Source of the DNA: Saprospiraceae bacterium | Lineage (GTDB): Bacteria > Bacteroidota > Bacteroidia > Chitinophagales > Saprospiraceae | Assembly: GCA_013002475.1 (NCBI GenBank) | Contig: JABDJM010000199.1 | Span: 1 to 8,679, forward strand | DNA length: 8,679 nucleotides | Reading direction: 5' to 3' | Shown here: piece by piece, positions 1 through 6,583 of the stretch | How positions within the stretch are numbered: the stretch's first letter is position 1 | Layout of the letters: each line of letters begins with the position of its first letter | Made by a program: the position numbers and the translations under genes | The notes under the pieces: model-generated | Databases searched by the model: none | What the model saw: the letters and a program-made list of their open reading frames with translations, nothing else | What the model was told of the DNA's origin: nothing

Positions 1-422
1 GGATTAAATACGATCTTCATTGTAGAGAGATAATCATGGCCGGTAATAGGACTCCCATCGTCCCAGCTGGCTTCTTCTAAAATTTCATATTGAATAGTAA
101 AGCCCCCAGCATTTTCTCCTGCCTCAATTTTTTCAACCCCCGGAAGTGCCTTTGCCAACATGGGTTTAAGTTCAAGGCTAGCGCCATCCCTGGTTAGCAA
201 TTTTTGAAAGGCCAGCTCTAAAACGGTATTTGTCCAGGCCCTACTGCTTTGGAAGGGACTCAGGCGATCGGGATTCGCGCGAAGCCTGGTTGAAACAAGC
301 TCGGGTACCTGTCCTTCATCAACCGAAACCTGCGACCCGGAATTCGTATCCGTTCGGCAGGAGTACCCTGATAAAAGACATACTATGATAAGGGAGGACA
401 AAAAAAGTGGGATTCTAAACAT
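1..422 (-). CDS. ABC transporter substrate-binding lipoprotein (peptide-binding, SBP family 5), N-terminal part
   Basis: Partial gene running off the left edge; 140 complete codons are visible from ATG at 422. Residues 1-21 form a lipoprotein signal peptide (hydrophobic core at about 4-18) ending in SGYSC, which makes Cys22 the likely lipidated residue. The mature part has the layout of the N-terminal lobe of dipeptide/oligopeptide-binding proteins: a NPDRLSPFQS-like stretch near residue 50, then a segment like the family's FE.L pattern (LAFQKLL, residues 70-76), LAKALPG near 89-95, and the strongly typical WDDGSPITGHDY at 120-131. Full-length members usually exceed 500 residues, so most of the protein lies outside. 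The role by family is capture of peptides or similar solutes for an ABC importer. No permease or ATPase gene is visible. It is divergent from the gene at 580. The family call is fairly sure; the substrate is unknown. Confidence 0.8.
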   Translation of the reverse strand, partial: MFRIPLFLSSLIIVCLLSGYSCRTDTNSGSQVSVDEGQVPELVSTRLRANPDRLSPFQSSRAWTNTVLELAFQKLLTRDGASLELKPMLAKALPGVEKIEAGENAGGFTIQYEILEEASWDDGSPITGHDYLSTMKIVFN

Positions 423-444
423 TTGTCGTAGAAATTGTCAAGGT

Positions 445-474
445 CTAAACTAACACCATTTTTCTCCTGAACAA
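445..474 (-). promoter_or_regulatory. Putative Bacteroidota-type promoter for the substrate-binding lipoprotein
   Basis: Read on the minus strand, a TTG (474-472) is followed after 19 bases by TAGTTTAG (452-445), which matches the Bacteroidota -7 consensus TAnnTTTG at all but the last fixed base. The spacing falls in the known range of roughly 17-23. Transcription would begin around 438, some 15 bases before the ATG at 422. This is a pattern match only. Confidence 0.4.
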
Positions 475-509
475 AGTCTTTCGGGAGGCAAGAGGCATCA
501 TCCTCTGAT

Positions 510-524
510 CAAAATGGTATTTTG
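510..524. promoter_or_regulatory. Inverted repeat, possible operator between divergent genes
   Basis: CAAAAT (510-515) and ATTTTG (519-524) form a perfect inverted repeat around GGT. It lies in the 157-base gap between the divergent lipoprotein and epimerase-like genes, 36 bases upstream of the putative -33 element of the former and 55 bases before the start of the latter. The spacing suits a small dimeric regulator, but six-base AT-rich arms can occur by chance. No regulator gene is visible. Confidence 0.2.
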
Positions 525-579
525 TAAGAAAGAGGTAAACAGAGTTTTAATTTCACTGTTAATAGAAAAACAATTTTGA

Positions 580-1473
580 ATGGCCATTTTTTTGATCGCA
601 GGGGGAAGCGGCATGATTGGAAAGTCTCTGAGTCAAAAGCTGAACGCTTCCGATCATGAAGTCAGGATTCTCAGCAGGAAAGGAATATCTGATGTTGCTG
701 CAGGGACCTTTCAATGGGATCCTGCGAAAGATTGGGTCGATGAGAAAGCTTTTGAGGGGGTTGATTATGTCATCAATTTAGCCGGTGCAGGAATTGCATC
801 CAAAAGATGGTCTTCTTCAAGAAAAAAGGTGATCATTGATTCCAGGGTTCGTTCAACTCTTTTACTCAAAAAATATCTACAAAAGGAAAAAAAGGTCCGG
901 GCTTACCTGGGTGCAAGTGCCATAGGGTTTTATGGTAACCGTCCCGGGGAATTGTTATCTGAAGAAAGCTTACCAGGAAAGGGGTTTTTATCTGAAACTT
1001 GCCAGTTGTGGGAATCAGCTCACAATCAGATCGCCGGGTTGGGAATCAGGACGGTAATACTCAGGATCGGGATCGTTTTGGATGCCGATGGTGGGGCGTT
1101 TCCCAAAATGGTAATGCCCTTTAAACTTGGCCTTGGTAATACTTTTGGATCCGGCAAACAAATCTATTCCTGGATCCACGTTCAAGACGTTTGCGGTCTC
1201 TTCCAAATGCTGGCTCTAAATGAAAATGCTAAAGGGATATATAATCTCGTCAGTCCAAATCCTAAAACCCAAAAAGCTTTTGCTGAATCCATCAGGAAAA
1301 ATTTATTTCCAAAAAGCCTGATCGTTCCTGTCCCCGAAATTGCTTTACAGGTCGGCTTAGGTGAAATGAAAAATACAGTGATGGATTCTGCTGAGGTCTC
1401 GGCTGGGAAAGTTCTGGGGCTAGGGTATAGTTTTATTTTCCCTGAGCTAGCAGGGGCCTTAGTGAATTTGTAA
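580..1473 (+). CDS. TIGR01777-family NAD(P)-binding epimerase-like protein
   Basis: A 297-residue protein of the extended short-chain dehydrogenase superfamily, of the type related to E. coli YfcH and human SDR39U1. The Rossmann dinucleotide loop is clear at residues 8-14 (GGSGMIG). Other family marks are INLAGAGI (65-72), the SAIGFYG segment holding Ser113 and Tyr118, LRIGIVLD (161-168), and SWIHVQD (197-203). The C-terminal part (about 245-297: VPVPEIALQVGLGEM, then a GLGYSFIFPEL segment) is the small DUF1731-like domain that ends these proteins. Length is normal for the family. The start is firm because an in-frame TGA directly precedes the ATG. The protein is presumably cytosolic and binds NAD(P); the substrate is unknown. 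It is monocistronic, divergent from the lipoprotein and convergent with the HAD gene 25 bases away. Confidence 0.9.
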   Translation: MAIFLIAGGSGMIGKSLSQKLNASDHEVRILSRKGISDVAAGTFQWDPAKDWVDEKAFEGVDYVINLAGAGIASKRWSSSRKKVIIDSRVRSTLLLKKYLQKEKKVRAYLGASAIGFYGNRPGELLSEESLPGKGFLSETCQLWESAHNQIAGLGIRTVILRIGIVLDADGGAFPKMVMPFKLGLGNTFGSGKQIYSWIHVQDVCGLFQMLALNENAKGIYNLVSPNPKTQKAFAESIRKNLFPKSLIVPVPEIALQVGLGEMKNTVMDSAEVSAGKVLGLGYSFIFPELAGALVNL

Positions 1474-1498
1474 AAAATTAAAATTATGGAATCGAGAA

Positions 1499-1945
1499 CT
1501 AGTGGTCGAAAACTTCTATGTCCTTGGTTTTAACAACCAGGTCAGTGAACTTCCCTTTGAATCGGGTAGCCTTGACAATGTGATTATCTATCCAATGATA
1601 ATTCCCACCCCGAGGCTTGCCGAAAAGAATTCCATGATATTTGAAATTGTGCTTTTGCAGCCACTCCTCAGTAACTTCTCGATGCTCCTCTGTACGTGAG
1701 GTAAAAAAGGTTATGACATGACCTTCATCATACCACTTGTTGCACATCTTAAGAGCATCCGGATAAGGAAGGCAGGTCGCCATTCTTTCGGGCTCTTCGT
1801 TTGGAATATCATCACAAACTGTCCCGTCAATATCTACAAGGAAGTTTTTTACTTCGGTGGGGAGAATTGGACTGACAGCTTCACCTCTTTCATTGTAAGC
1901 CTGAGCCAGATTATTGTTGTTTCCCATTGTCTTTTGTTTAACCAT
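1499..1945 (-). CDS. HAD-superfamily phosphatase-like protein (often labelled phosphoheptose isomerase in Flavobacteriia)
   Basis: A 148-residue protein with the HAD motifs in order: motif I DIDGT (38-42, Asp38 the predicted nucleophile), motif II Thr82 in TFFTSRTEEH, motif III Lys110 in FGKPRGGNYHW, and an acidic motif IV at WIDNH (118-122), where the second acidic residue is Asn121. There is no SIS isomerase domain, so the phosphoheptose isomerase name given to relatives, as I recall it, is not supported by the fold; a small phosphatase is more likely. The substrate is unknown. Two starts are possible: ATG at 1945, or ATG at 1927, which begins MGNNNN. A -7-like box at 1962-1955 lies so close to 1945 that transcription from it would favour the 1927 start. 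The fold is confident; the exact start is not. Confidence 0.82.
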   Translation of the reverse strand: MVKQKTMGNNNNLAQAYNERGEAVSPILPTEVKNFLVDIDGTVCDDIPNEEPERMATCLPYPDALKMCNKWYDEGHVITFFTSRTEEHREVTEEWLQKHNFKYHGILFGKPRGGNYHWIDNHIVKATRFKGKFTDLVVKTKDIEVFDH

Positions 1946-1954
1946 TTCTAGCTA

Positions 1955-1962
1955 CAAAATTA
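1955..1962 (-). promoter_or_regulatory. Putative -7 promoter element of the HAD gene
   Basis: The minus strand reads TAATTTTG, a perfect match to the Bacteroidota -7 consensus TAnnTTTG. No TTG lies at the expected upstream distance. A perfect 12-base palindrome, ATAAAGCTTTAT, sits just upstream at 1969-1980. The box is only 9 bases from the ATG at 1945 but 27 bases from the in-frame ATG at 1927, so it fits the shorter protein better. Confidence 0.35.
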
Positions 1963-2033
1963 ACGCTTATAAAGCTTTATTGCTTTGATTTTGGGGATTC
2001 GTTGGCAAATTTTTGTAAAAAATACACTAAGTC

Positions 2034-2924
2034 CTATTGAAACACGATATAATTCGAAGGGTTCAATGGATTTCCCTTATGCCAGAGCTCAAAATGCAGG
2101 TGGGGGCCGGTAGAAAGTGTCCCTGTATTGCCAATAATGGCGATAGCTTCGCCAGGTTTAACCCGTTCTCCTGATTTCTTTAATAAGGCACTATTGTGCT
2201 TATAAAAGGATATGATCTGGTTATCATGCTGAATACCAAGCGTATATCCGGTCTCCAGGGTCCAGTCGGCCATAAAGACGTGCCCTCCGGCCACCGCAAG
2301 CACAGGAGTGTTTTTCGGGGCCGAAATATCAGTACCAAAATGCTTCTTGGATGGATCAAAGTCAGCCGTGGGAACTCCCTTCACAGGAGGAACAAAAAAT
2401 ACCTGCTCAGGACTTAAAGGGGCTCCGTTTCCTCCCAGCTGGTCTGAATCCTGCCCCTGCCGGATCCTCTGATCTATGGCGATTTCCTGCCTCAGCAACT
2501 CATCCTCCCGGATTCTCTCCACGTTGATAAGGCTATCAGGGAACTCTTTAACGGTCCCATCTGCCTCCAATTCCTGCTGGGGAATATCCCCTACCAATAT
2601 CCTCCGAAAATTGTCCGTATAGGCTTGATGAGAGGCCAATTCCTCCTTTAAAACCTCAATATCCTTGTTCAACCTCAATAATTCCGGGTGTTCCCGCACA
2701 TCACCATAACCAGGTATCAACCTGCGTAAAGGGGAAAAAATCACGATTAAGGAGAAAAGAAAGATCCCAACCATAAGGCCCAGAGCCCCCAAAGAAGCTA
2801 GCGAGATCCAGTTGGTTTCAAAGGAATTCTTCTCTTTGAGGGCATCCGGATCCAATACCACGATCCGAAAGGGTTTTTTCCACCTTTCCCAGCGTGATTC
2901 AGCTTGTTTTTCCCGGTTTGCCAT
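2034..2924 (-). CDS. Membrane-anchored M23 (LytM-type) metallopeptidase
   Basis: A 296-residue protein with a short basic cytoplasmic N-terminus, one transmembrane helix at about residues 42-65, a probable coiled coil at about 80-105 (LLRLNKDIEVLKEELA), a linker, and a C-terminal peptidase M23 domain at about 190-296. The zinc and catalytic residues are all present: His195 and Asp199 in HFGTD, His243 in YKHN, and the HxH pair His275/His277 in GPHLHFE. It should therefore be an active peptidoglycan endopeptidase facing the periplasm. An in-frame TTG at 2930 would add two residues, but the ATG at 2924 (MANREKQ) is the better start. It is divergent from the SprE-like gene, which suggests a shared envelope or secretion context, though this is inference. 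The natural cross-link target cannot be read from sequence. Confidence 0.9.
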   Translation of the reverse strand: MANREKQAESRWERWKKPFRIVVLDPDALKEKNSFETNWISLASLGALGLMVGIFLFSLIVIFSPLRRLIPGYGDVREHPELLRLNKDIEVLKEELASHQAYTDNFRRILVGDIPQQELEADGTVKEFPDSLINVERIREDELLRQEIAIDQRIRQGQDSDQLGGNGAPLSPEQVFFVPPVKGVPTADFDPSKKHFGTDISAPKNTPVLAVAGGHVFMADWTLETGYTLGIQHDNQIISFYKHNSALLKKSGERVKPGEAIAIIGNTGTLSTGPHLHFELWHKGNPLNPSNYIVFQ

Positions 2925-2952
2925 TCCCAAAAATGAATTGTGAAAAATGAAA

Positions 2953-2960
2953 TAAATTTG
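2953..2960 (+). promoter_or_regulatory. Putative -7 element for the SprE-like gene
   Basis: TAAATTTG, followed by C, is an exact match to the Bacteroidota -7 consensus. The nearest upstream TTG is only 12 bases away, shorter than usual. If used, it gives a 5' leader of about 140 bases before the non-ATG start near 3109-3115. It is the only perfect plus-strand match in this 184-base divergent gap. Confidence 0.3.
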
Positions 2961-3056
2961 CCCCCCTTACAGTTAGTATTTCTGTGTCCGTATTGGGCCA
3001 CAATCCCTTGTAAATCCTGCAACTTTTCCCCATGGTGTGGGTATACTATAAGGATA

Positions 3057-3064
3057 CAAAATTA
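3057..3064 (-). promoter_or_regulatory. Putative -7 element for the M23 peptidase gene
   Basis: The minus strand reads TAATTTTG, an exact match to TAnnTTTG. There is no TTG at the expected upstream distance. It would give a leader of about 125 bases. Together with the element at 2953 it would make the two transcripts overlap in antisense by roughly 80 bases. This is a pattern match only. Confidence 0.25.
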
Positions 3065-3108
3065 GCTCAATCCTGAGGAATAAAGCGTTGAAACAGTTAA
3101 TTCTTTGA

Positions 3109-6099
3109 TTGCCTGTGAATAATTTTACCAGAATTCTTTTAGTCCTGGCTTCTTTCCCCATTTTTTTTGGATGTACTGTCCAGAAAAAGAAGTCAGAGGT
3201 AAGCGCTGTTAAGAAGTTTTACCACAACACTACCGCCCGCTATAACGGCTATTTTAACGCAGATGTTTTATTGACGGAAAGCCTGGCCACTATTGAGGAT
3301 TCTTATGTGGACAATTACAACAAGATCCTTTCCCTGTACCCCTGGATGGATGCCGAAAATGTGGATGGTCAAAAAGGCGCTCTTGATGAGGCTGCCAAGA
3401 AGGTATCCGTAGTAGTCAACCTTCACCGGGTAAGTGATTGGACGGATGATAGCTACCTGCTCCTTGGTAAAACCCAGTTCATCAAAAAAAGCTACGAAGA
3501 CGCACAACAGACCTTCGAATTCATGCAGGCTGAATTCAGCCCTAGTGAGGTAGCTAAGAAAAACAAAAAAGATGCTCAGGAAGCAAAGAAGAAAAAGAGA
3601 AAGAAAGCTTCCCCTTCTAAAAGGAAAAAGAAACCTAGTCCCTCCTCTAAGCCAAAAAAGAAGAAAAAGAAAAAGCCTGCCTCTCCTAATTCCTCAAAGA
3701 AAAAGAAAAAGAAGAAATCTGTAAAACGACCAAACCCGTACGGAAAAAAGAAAAAGAGGAAACCAAGTCCTTCAAAGAAATCTTCTACCAAAAAGTCAAA
3801 CGAAAAAGACAAAGTAGCTGATCCAGAACCCAAGGAAGAAAAAACAAAAGAATCAAAGCCAAGTACCTCCAAGAAAGAAACGGAAGAGAAAAAGAAAAAG
3901 GACGAAGAACCAAGTGCTTACGAAATCGAAGAAGCACAGAAGAGGGCAAACCACCGACCCGTTTGGCAAGACGGACGGCTCTGGTTGGCCAAGACTTATA
4001 TTCAACGCGAAATGTGGTCAGAGGCCGCCTACATCCTGGAGTCTCTTTCTAATGATCCAAGGACCTTCCGGGAGATCAAAAAAGAGCTTTCCAAAACTCA
4101 GGCCCAATACTTTATCAGCCAAAGGGAATACGGGAACGCGATCGAACATCTTGAGAAGACCATTTCCCTTAGTAAGGAAAGACAAGAAAAAGCCAGGTTA
4201 AACTACATACTCGGTCAGATTCAACAACGGTTGGATAACACTTCACAGGCTGTTGCTTATTTCCAGGAAACTCAAAAGCTTAGCAATGACTATGATCTGG
4301 CCTTTTCTGCCAAGCTTCAGCAAGAGCAGAGTGGGATGCTATCTGGCGAAAAAACAGCAGAGCAGACATTAAAGTCTTTGGGTCGGATGCTCAAGGATGA
4401 TAAGAACCTGGATTACAAAGATCAGATCTATTTTGCCATGGGAAAGATCGCTCTTGATCAGCCCGATGATCCTGCAGCAATTCAGTTTTTCAAACAGTCT
4501 TTGAATGCAGGCTCTACCAACCCTTACCAACAAGCAGAATCCTACCTCGCTCTGGCTTACTTGTATAATGATGACGAGGATTTTGTAAATGCTAAAAATT
4601 ATTTTGACAGTACCCTCACCGTTCTGCCAAAAACGGACGAACGGTATGAAAATGTCACCGCATACCAAACGAACCTTAAAGACATTGCAAAAAATATTGA
4701 GACTATTAGACTGCAAGACAGCCTTCTCAGAATTTCATTAATGTCAAAAGAGGAACGAAGGACGGTTGCTTATAAGATTAAAAAAGAGAGAGATTCTCTG
4801 GCATTGGCAAAAGCAACCTCAACAATTAATCGAAGCAGGAATGTACCCGCCCCTACCAGTACACGGCGAGGGCCTAGTGTAGCGCCGAGTACCTTTTTTG
4901 CTTATAACGACCGCTCAATGAAAAAGGGTCGAAGAGATTTTGAAAGGAAATATGGAGACCGGGCTCTGGAAGATAACTGGCGACGATCTCAAAGAGTAAA
5001 TGCATCCCAAACAGAGCTTCTGGATATTGCAACGACGGTCGAGGAAAAAGAATTGACCGTGGAGGAGATCGACAAATTATTACGCGATGTTCCGGGCTCC
5101 CCACAGGAAGTGAAAAAAGCTGAGGGAAAGATTATAGATGCCATGTTCACTCTCGGGTCTTTATATCGGGACCGTCTTGAGAGGAATGATTTATCTGCTG
5201 AAATCCTTGAACAATTAGCCGACAGGTTTCCTACCAATAAACACGAGGTGGAATCCTGGTATATGATGTACCTCGCCTATGATGATATGGGCAAAACTCC
5301 CAGACGGGATTATTGGAAAAACAGACTCCAGGAAAATTATGCAAATTCGCTTTTTGCTCAATCCATCGGTGATCCAGACTTCTTAGCCAAGGCTCAAAAA
5401 AAGAAGAACGAAATCTCAAATTACTATAACGATACTTACGCCCTTTTTGCAGCAAACAAGTATTCGCAGGTGAGTGAGCGTCTGATGGATGCAAATACAC
5501 GCTTTCCAAAGAAGCATGATCTCAGTGCAAAGTTTGCTTTGCTTAATGCCATGACCCTTGGTAATATCCAGGGCAAGGAGGCATATGTCAGTGCGTTAAA
5601 AGACCTCATTGCCAAATACCCGAATACAGAGGAGCAGATCAGATCAAGAGAAATTCTACGATTACTTGGAGAAGGGAAGGTTGCTGGAGTTCAGAACAAA
5701 ACGCTTGCCAGTACCGGCTCCAATAGCGCTTTCAATAAAAATGCAGCCGAGGTACATTATTTTATTGTAGCGTTGAAGGATCCAGACCTGAAGCTGAGCG
5801 AAGCGAAAACGAGGATATCAAACTATCATTCGGAATTCCACAAACTTGACCGCCTTCGTATTTCAAATATTTACCTGGGAGCTGATACCTCTACTCCGAT
5901 ACTAGTGATCCGTCGATTCAAGAATGAAGGAAAAGCTATGGAGTATTATGAAGGAGTTGAACGTAACCGGGGCATCTATCTAGAAGGCGTTGAGAGTTTT
6001 GAAACCTTCGCCCTTTCGCAATCGAATTATAGACAGGTCTTAAAGCAAAAATCCCTTGTAGCGTACAAGGAGTTCTTCCAAAGCAACTATTTGGAATAA
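3109..6099 (+). CDS. sprE: SprE/PorW-like TPR lipoprotein of type IX secretion and gliding
   Basis: A 996-residue protein. Residues 1-21 are a lipoprotein signal peptide ending FFGC, so Cys22 is the probable lipid site. An N-terminal domain with a FYHNTTARYNGYFNA segment (37-51) and a first TPR-like pair (about 111-148) is followed by a lysine-rich linker (150-264), then several TPR-like repeats (about 285-530), a second helical part (about 660-860), and a conserved C-terminal domain starting EVHYFIVAL (near 880) and ending in YKEFFQSNY. This layout fits SprE of Flavobacterium johnsoniae and PorW of Porphyromonas gingivalis, lipoproteins needed for type IX secretion. There is no ATG: an in-frame TGA (3106-3108) directly precedes TTG at 3109, and GTG at 3115 is the other candidate; both keep the signal peptide. 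No strong ribosome-binding site is visible. The linker is unusually basic. The assignment rests on architecture and motifs. Confidence 0.85.
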   Translation: MPVNNFTRILLVLASFPIFFGCTVQKKKSEVSAVKKFYHNTTARYNGYFNADVLLTESLATIEDSYVDNYNKILSLYPWMDAENVDGQKGALDEAAKKVSVVVNLHRVSDWTDDSYLLLGKTQFIKKSYEDAQQTFEFMQAEFSPSEVAKKNKKDAQEAKKKKRKKASPSKRKKKPSPSSKPKKKKKKKPASPNSSKKKKKKKSVKRPNPYGKKKKRKPSPSKKSSTKKSNEKDKVADPEPKEEKTKESKPSTSKKETEEKKKKDEEPSAYEIEEAQKRANHRPVWQDGRLWLAKTYIQREMWSEAAYILESLSNDPRTFREIKKELSKTQAQYFISQREYGNAIEHLEKTISLSKERQEKARLNYILGQIQQRLDNTSQAVAYFQETQKLSNDYDLAFSAKLQQEQSGMLSGEKTAEQTLKSLGRMLKDDKNLDYKDQIYFAMGKIALDQPDDPAAIQFFKQSLNAGSTNPYQQAESYLALAYLYNDDEDFVNAKNYFDSTLTVLPKTDERYENVTAYQTNLKDIAKNIETIRLQDSLLRISLMSKEERRTVAYKIKKERDSLALAKATSTINRSRNVPAPTSTRRGPSVAPSTFFAYNDRSMKKGRRDFERKYGDRALEDNWRRSQRVNASQTELLDIATTVEEKELTVEEIDKLLRDVPGSPQEVKKAEGKIIDAMFTLGSLYRDRLERNDLSAEILEQLADRFPTNKHEVESWYMMYLAYDDMGKTPRRDYWKNRLQENYANSLFAQSIGDPDFLAKAQKKKNEISNYYNDTYALFAANKYSQVSERLMDANTRFPKKHDLSAKFALLNAMTLGNIQGKEAYVSALKDLIAKYPNTEEQIRSREILRLLGEGKVAGVQNKTLASTGSNSAFNKNAAEVHYFIVALKDPDLKLSEAKTRISNYHSEFHKLDRLRISNIYLGADTSTPILVIRRFKNEGKAMEYYEGVERNRGIYLEGVESFETFALSQSNYRQVLKQKSLVAYKEFFQSNYLE
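3556..3900 (+). repeat. Purine-rich low-complexity tract encoding a lysine-rich linker in the SprE-like protein
   Basis: The plus strand is dominated by AAG and AAA codons interrupted by Ser/Pro codons. It encodes residues 150-264, of which 51 are lysine by my count, with short runs such as seven consecutive Lys near 183-189 and again near 197-203. SPSK/KPSPS-type motifs fill the first two thirds. The last third gains many Glu and Asp residues, so charge is mixed there. No homopolymer longer than six A was seen. The segment separates a first TPR-like pair from the remaining repeats. Confidence 0.85.
6047..6070 (-). terminator. Putative intrinsic terminator of the bactofilin-to-biotin-carrier operon, inside sprE
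   Basis: On the minus strand, CCTTGTA (6070-6064), loop CGC, TACAAGG (6060-6054), then GA and five T (6051-6047) make a 7-bp hairpin with a short T tract. It begins 40 bases after the carrier protein's stop codon at 6110 and lies within the last 18 codons of the convergent SprE-like gene. The stem is modest and the T tract short, so it is plausible but not certain. Confidence 0.45.
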
Positions 6100-6109
6100 G
6101 ATAAACGGG

Positions 6110-6583
6110 TTAGGAAGTCATTTCAATTAGAAGTTGTCCCTTATCAACGGTAATTCCTTTTTCAACCAGGATTTTTTGCACTTTTCCTGCGCCTGTGGCT
6201 TTAAGAACGTTTTCCATTTTCATGGCTTCTAATACCATCAAGGGAGTACCGGCTGTAACTTCATCTCCTTCACTAACACGAACCTCAAGTACTTTCCCTG
6301 GCATTGGAGCTTCTACATCGCCGACTGCTGAATCATCCAGATTGGAAAGCCCCATTTGATCTACCAACTGGTCAAGATCATTTTTCACATTCACAGTAAA
6401 AAATTCACCCTCAGTCCTCACATGAAATGTCTTTCCATCGGCAGAAACAGAATCTAGCCTTGCCTTTCGTTTCTGTCCATTTACAAGAAGATGGAACCAA
6501 TCCCCTTCCCGATGAAGTAACTCTGCATTCATTTCGGAATCATTAAACTCGAACTCTTCATTAACGTGAAACTTCTTACTCAT
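6110..6583 (-). CDS. Biotin carboxyl carrier protein (biotinyl-domain subunit of an acyl-CoA carboxylase)
   Basis: A 157-residue protein whose last 70 or so residues form a biotinyl domain: APMPGKV (92-98), then EAMKMEN (119-125) with Lys122 as the site of biotin attachment, and a closing GQLLIEM segment. The first 85 residues (LLVNGQKRKARLD, then HVRTEGEFFTVNV) resemble the beta-rich segment preceding the biotinyl domain in propionyl-CoA-type carboxylase alpha chains, more than E. coli AccB. It would carry carboxyl groups between a biotin carboxylase and a carboxyltransferase, neither of which is in the window. Its ATG overlaps the stop of the preceding membrane gene in ATGA, so translation is probably coupled. 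It is the last gene of a four-gene operon and ends 10 bases from the SprE-like gene's stop. The domain is certain; the enzyme partner is not. Confidence 0.9.
   Translation of the reverse strand: MSKKFHVNEEFEFNDSEMNAELLHREGDWFHLLVNGQKRKARLDSVSADGKTFHVRTEGEFFTVNVKNDLDQLVDQMGLSNLDDSAVGDVEAPMPGKVLEVRVSEGDEVTAGTPLMVLEAMKMENVLKATGAGKVQKILVEKGITVDKGQLLIEMTS

Noticed and set aside
491..506. AGAGG/CCTCT hairpin in the 423-579 gap
   Set aside because: Only five base pairs with no T run; no support for a regulatory or RNA function.
518..524. TATTTTG upstream of the epimerase-like gene as a -7 element
   Set aside because: One base shorter than TAnnTTTG and with no suitable TTG upstream, so no promoter was assigned to that gene.
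1440..1455. CCCTG/CAGGG hairpin at the end of the epimerase-like gene
   Set aside because: Not followed by a T tract on either strand and lies within coding sequence, so not called as a terminator.
1969..1980. Perfect 12-base palindrome ATAAAGCTTTAT upstream of the HAD gene
   Set aside because: No loop, AT-rich, and in a short intergenic gap; could be an operator but nothing else supports it, so it is only mentioned with the promoter.
3576..3872. A 98-codon minus-strand open frame full of phenylalanine
   Set aside because: It is the antisense of the lysine-codon tract in the SprE-like gene; AAG/AAA read backwards gives CTT/TTT. No gene-like composition or independent signal.
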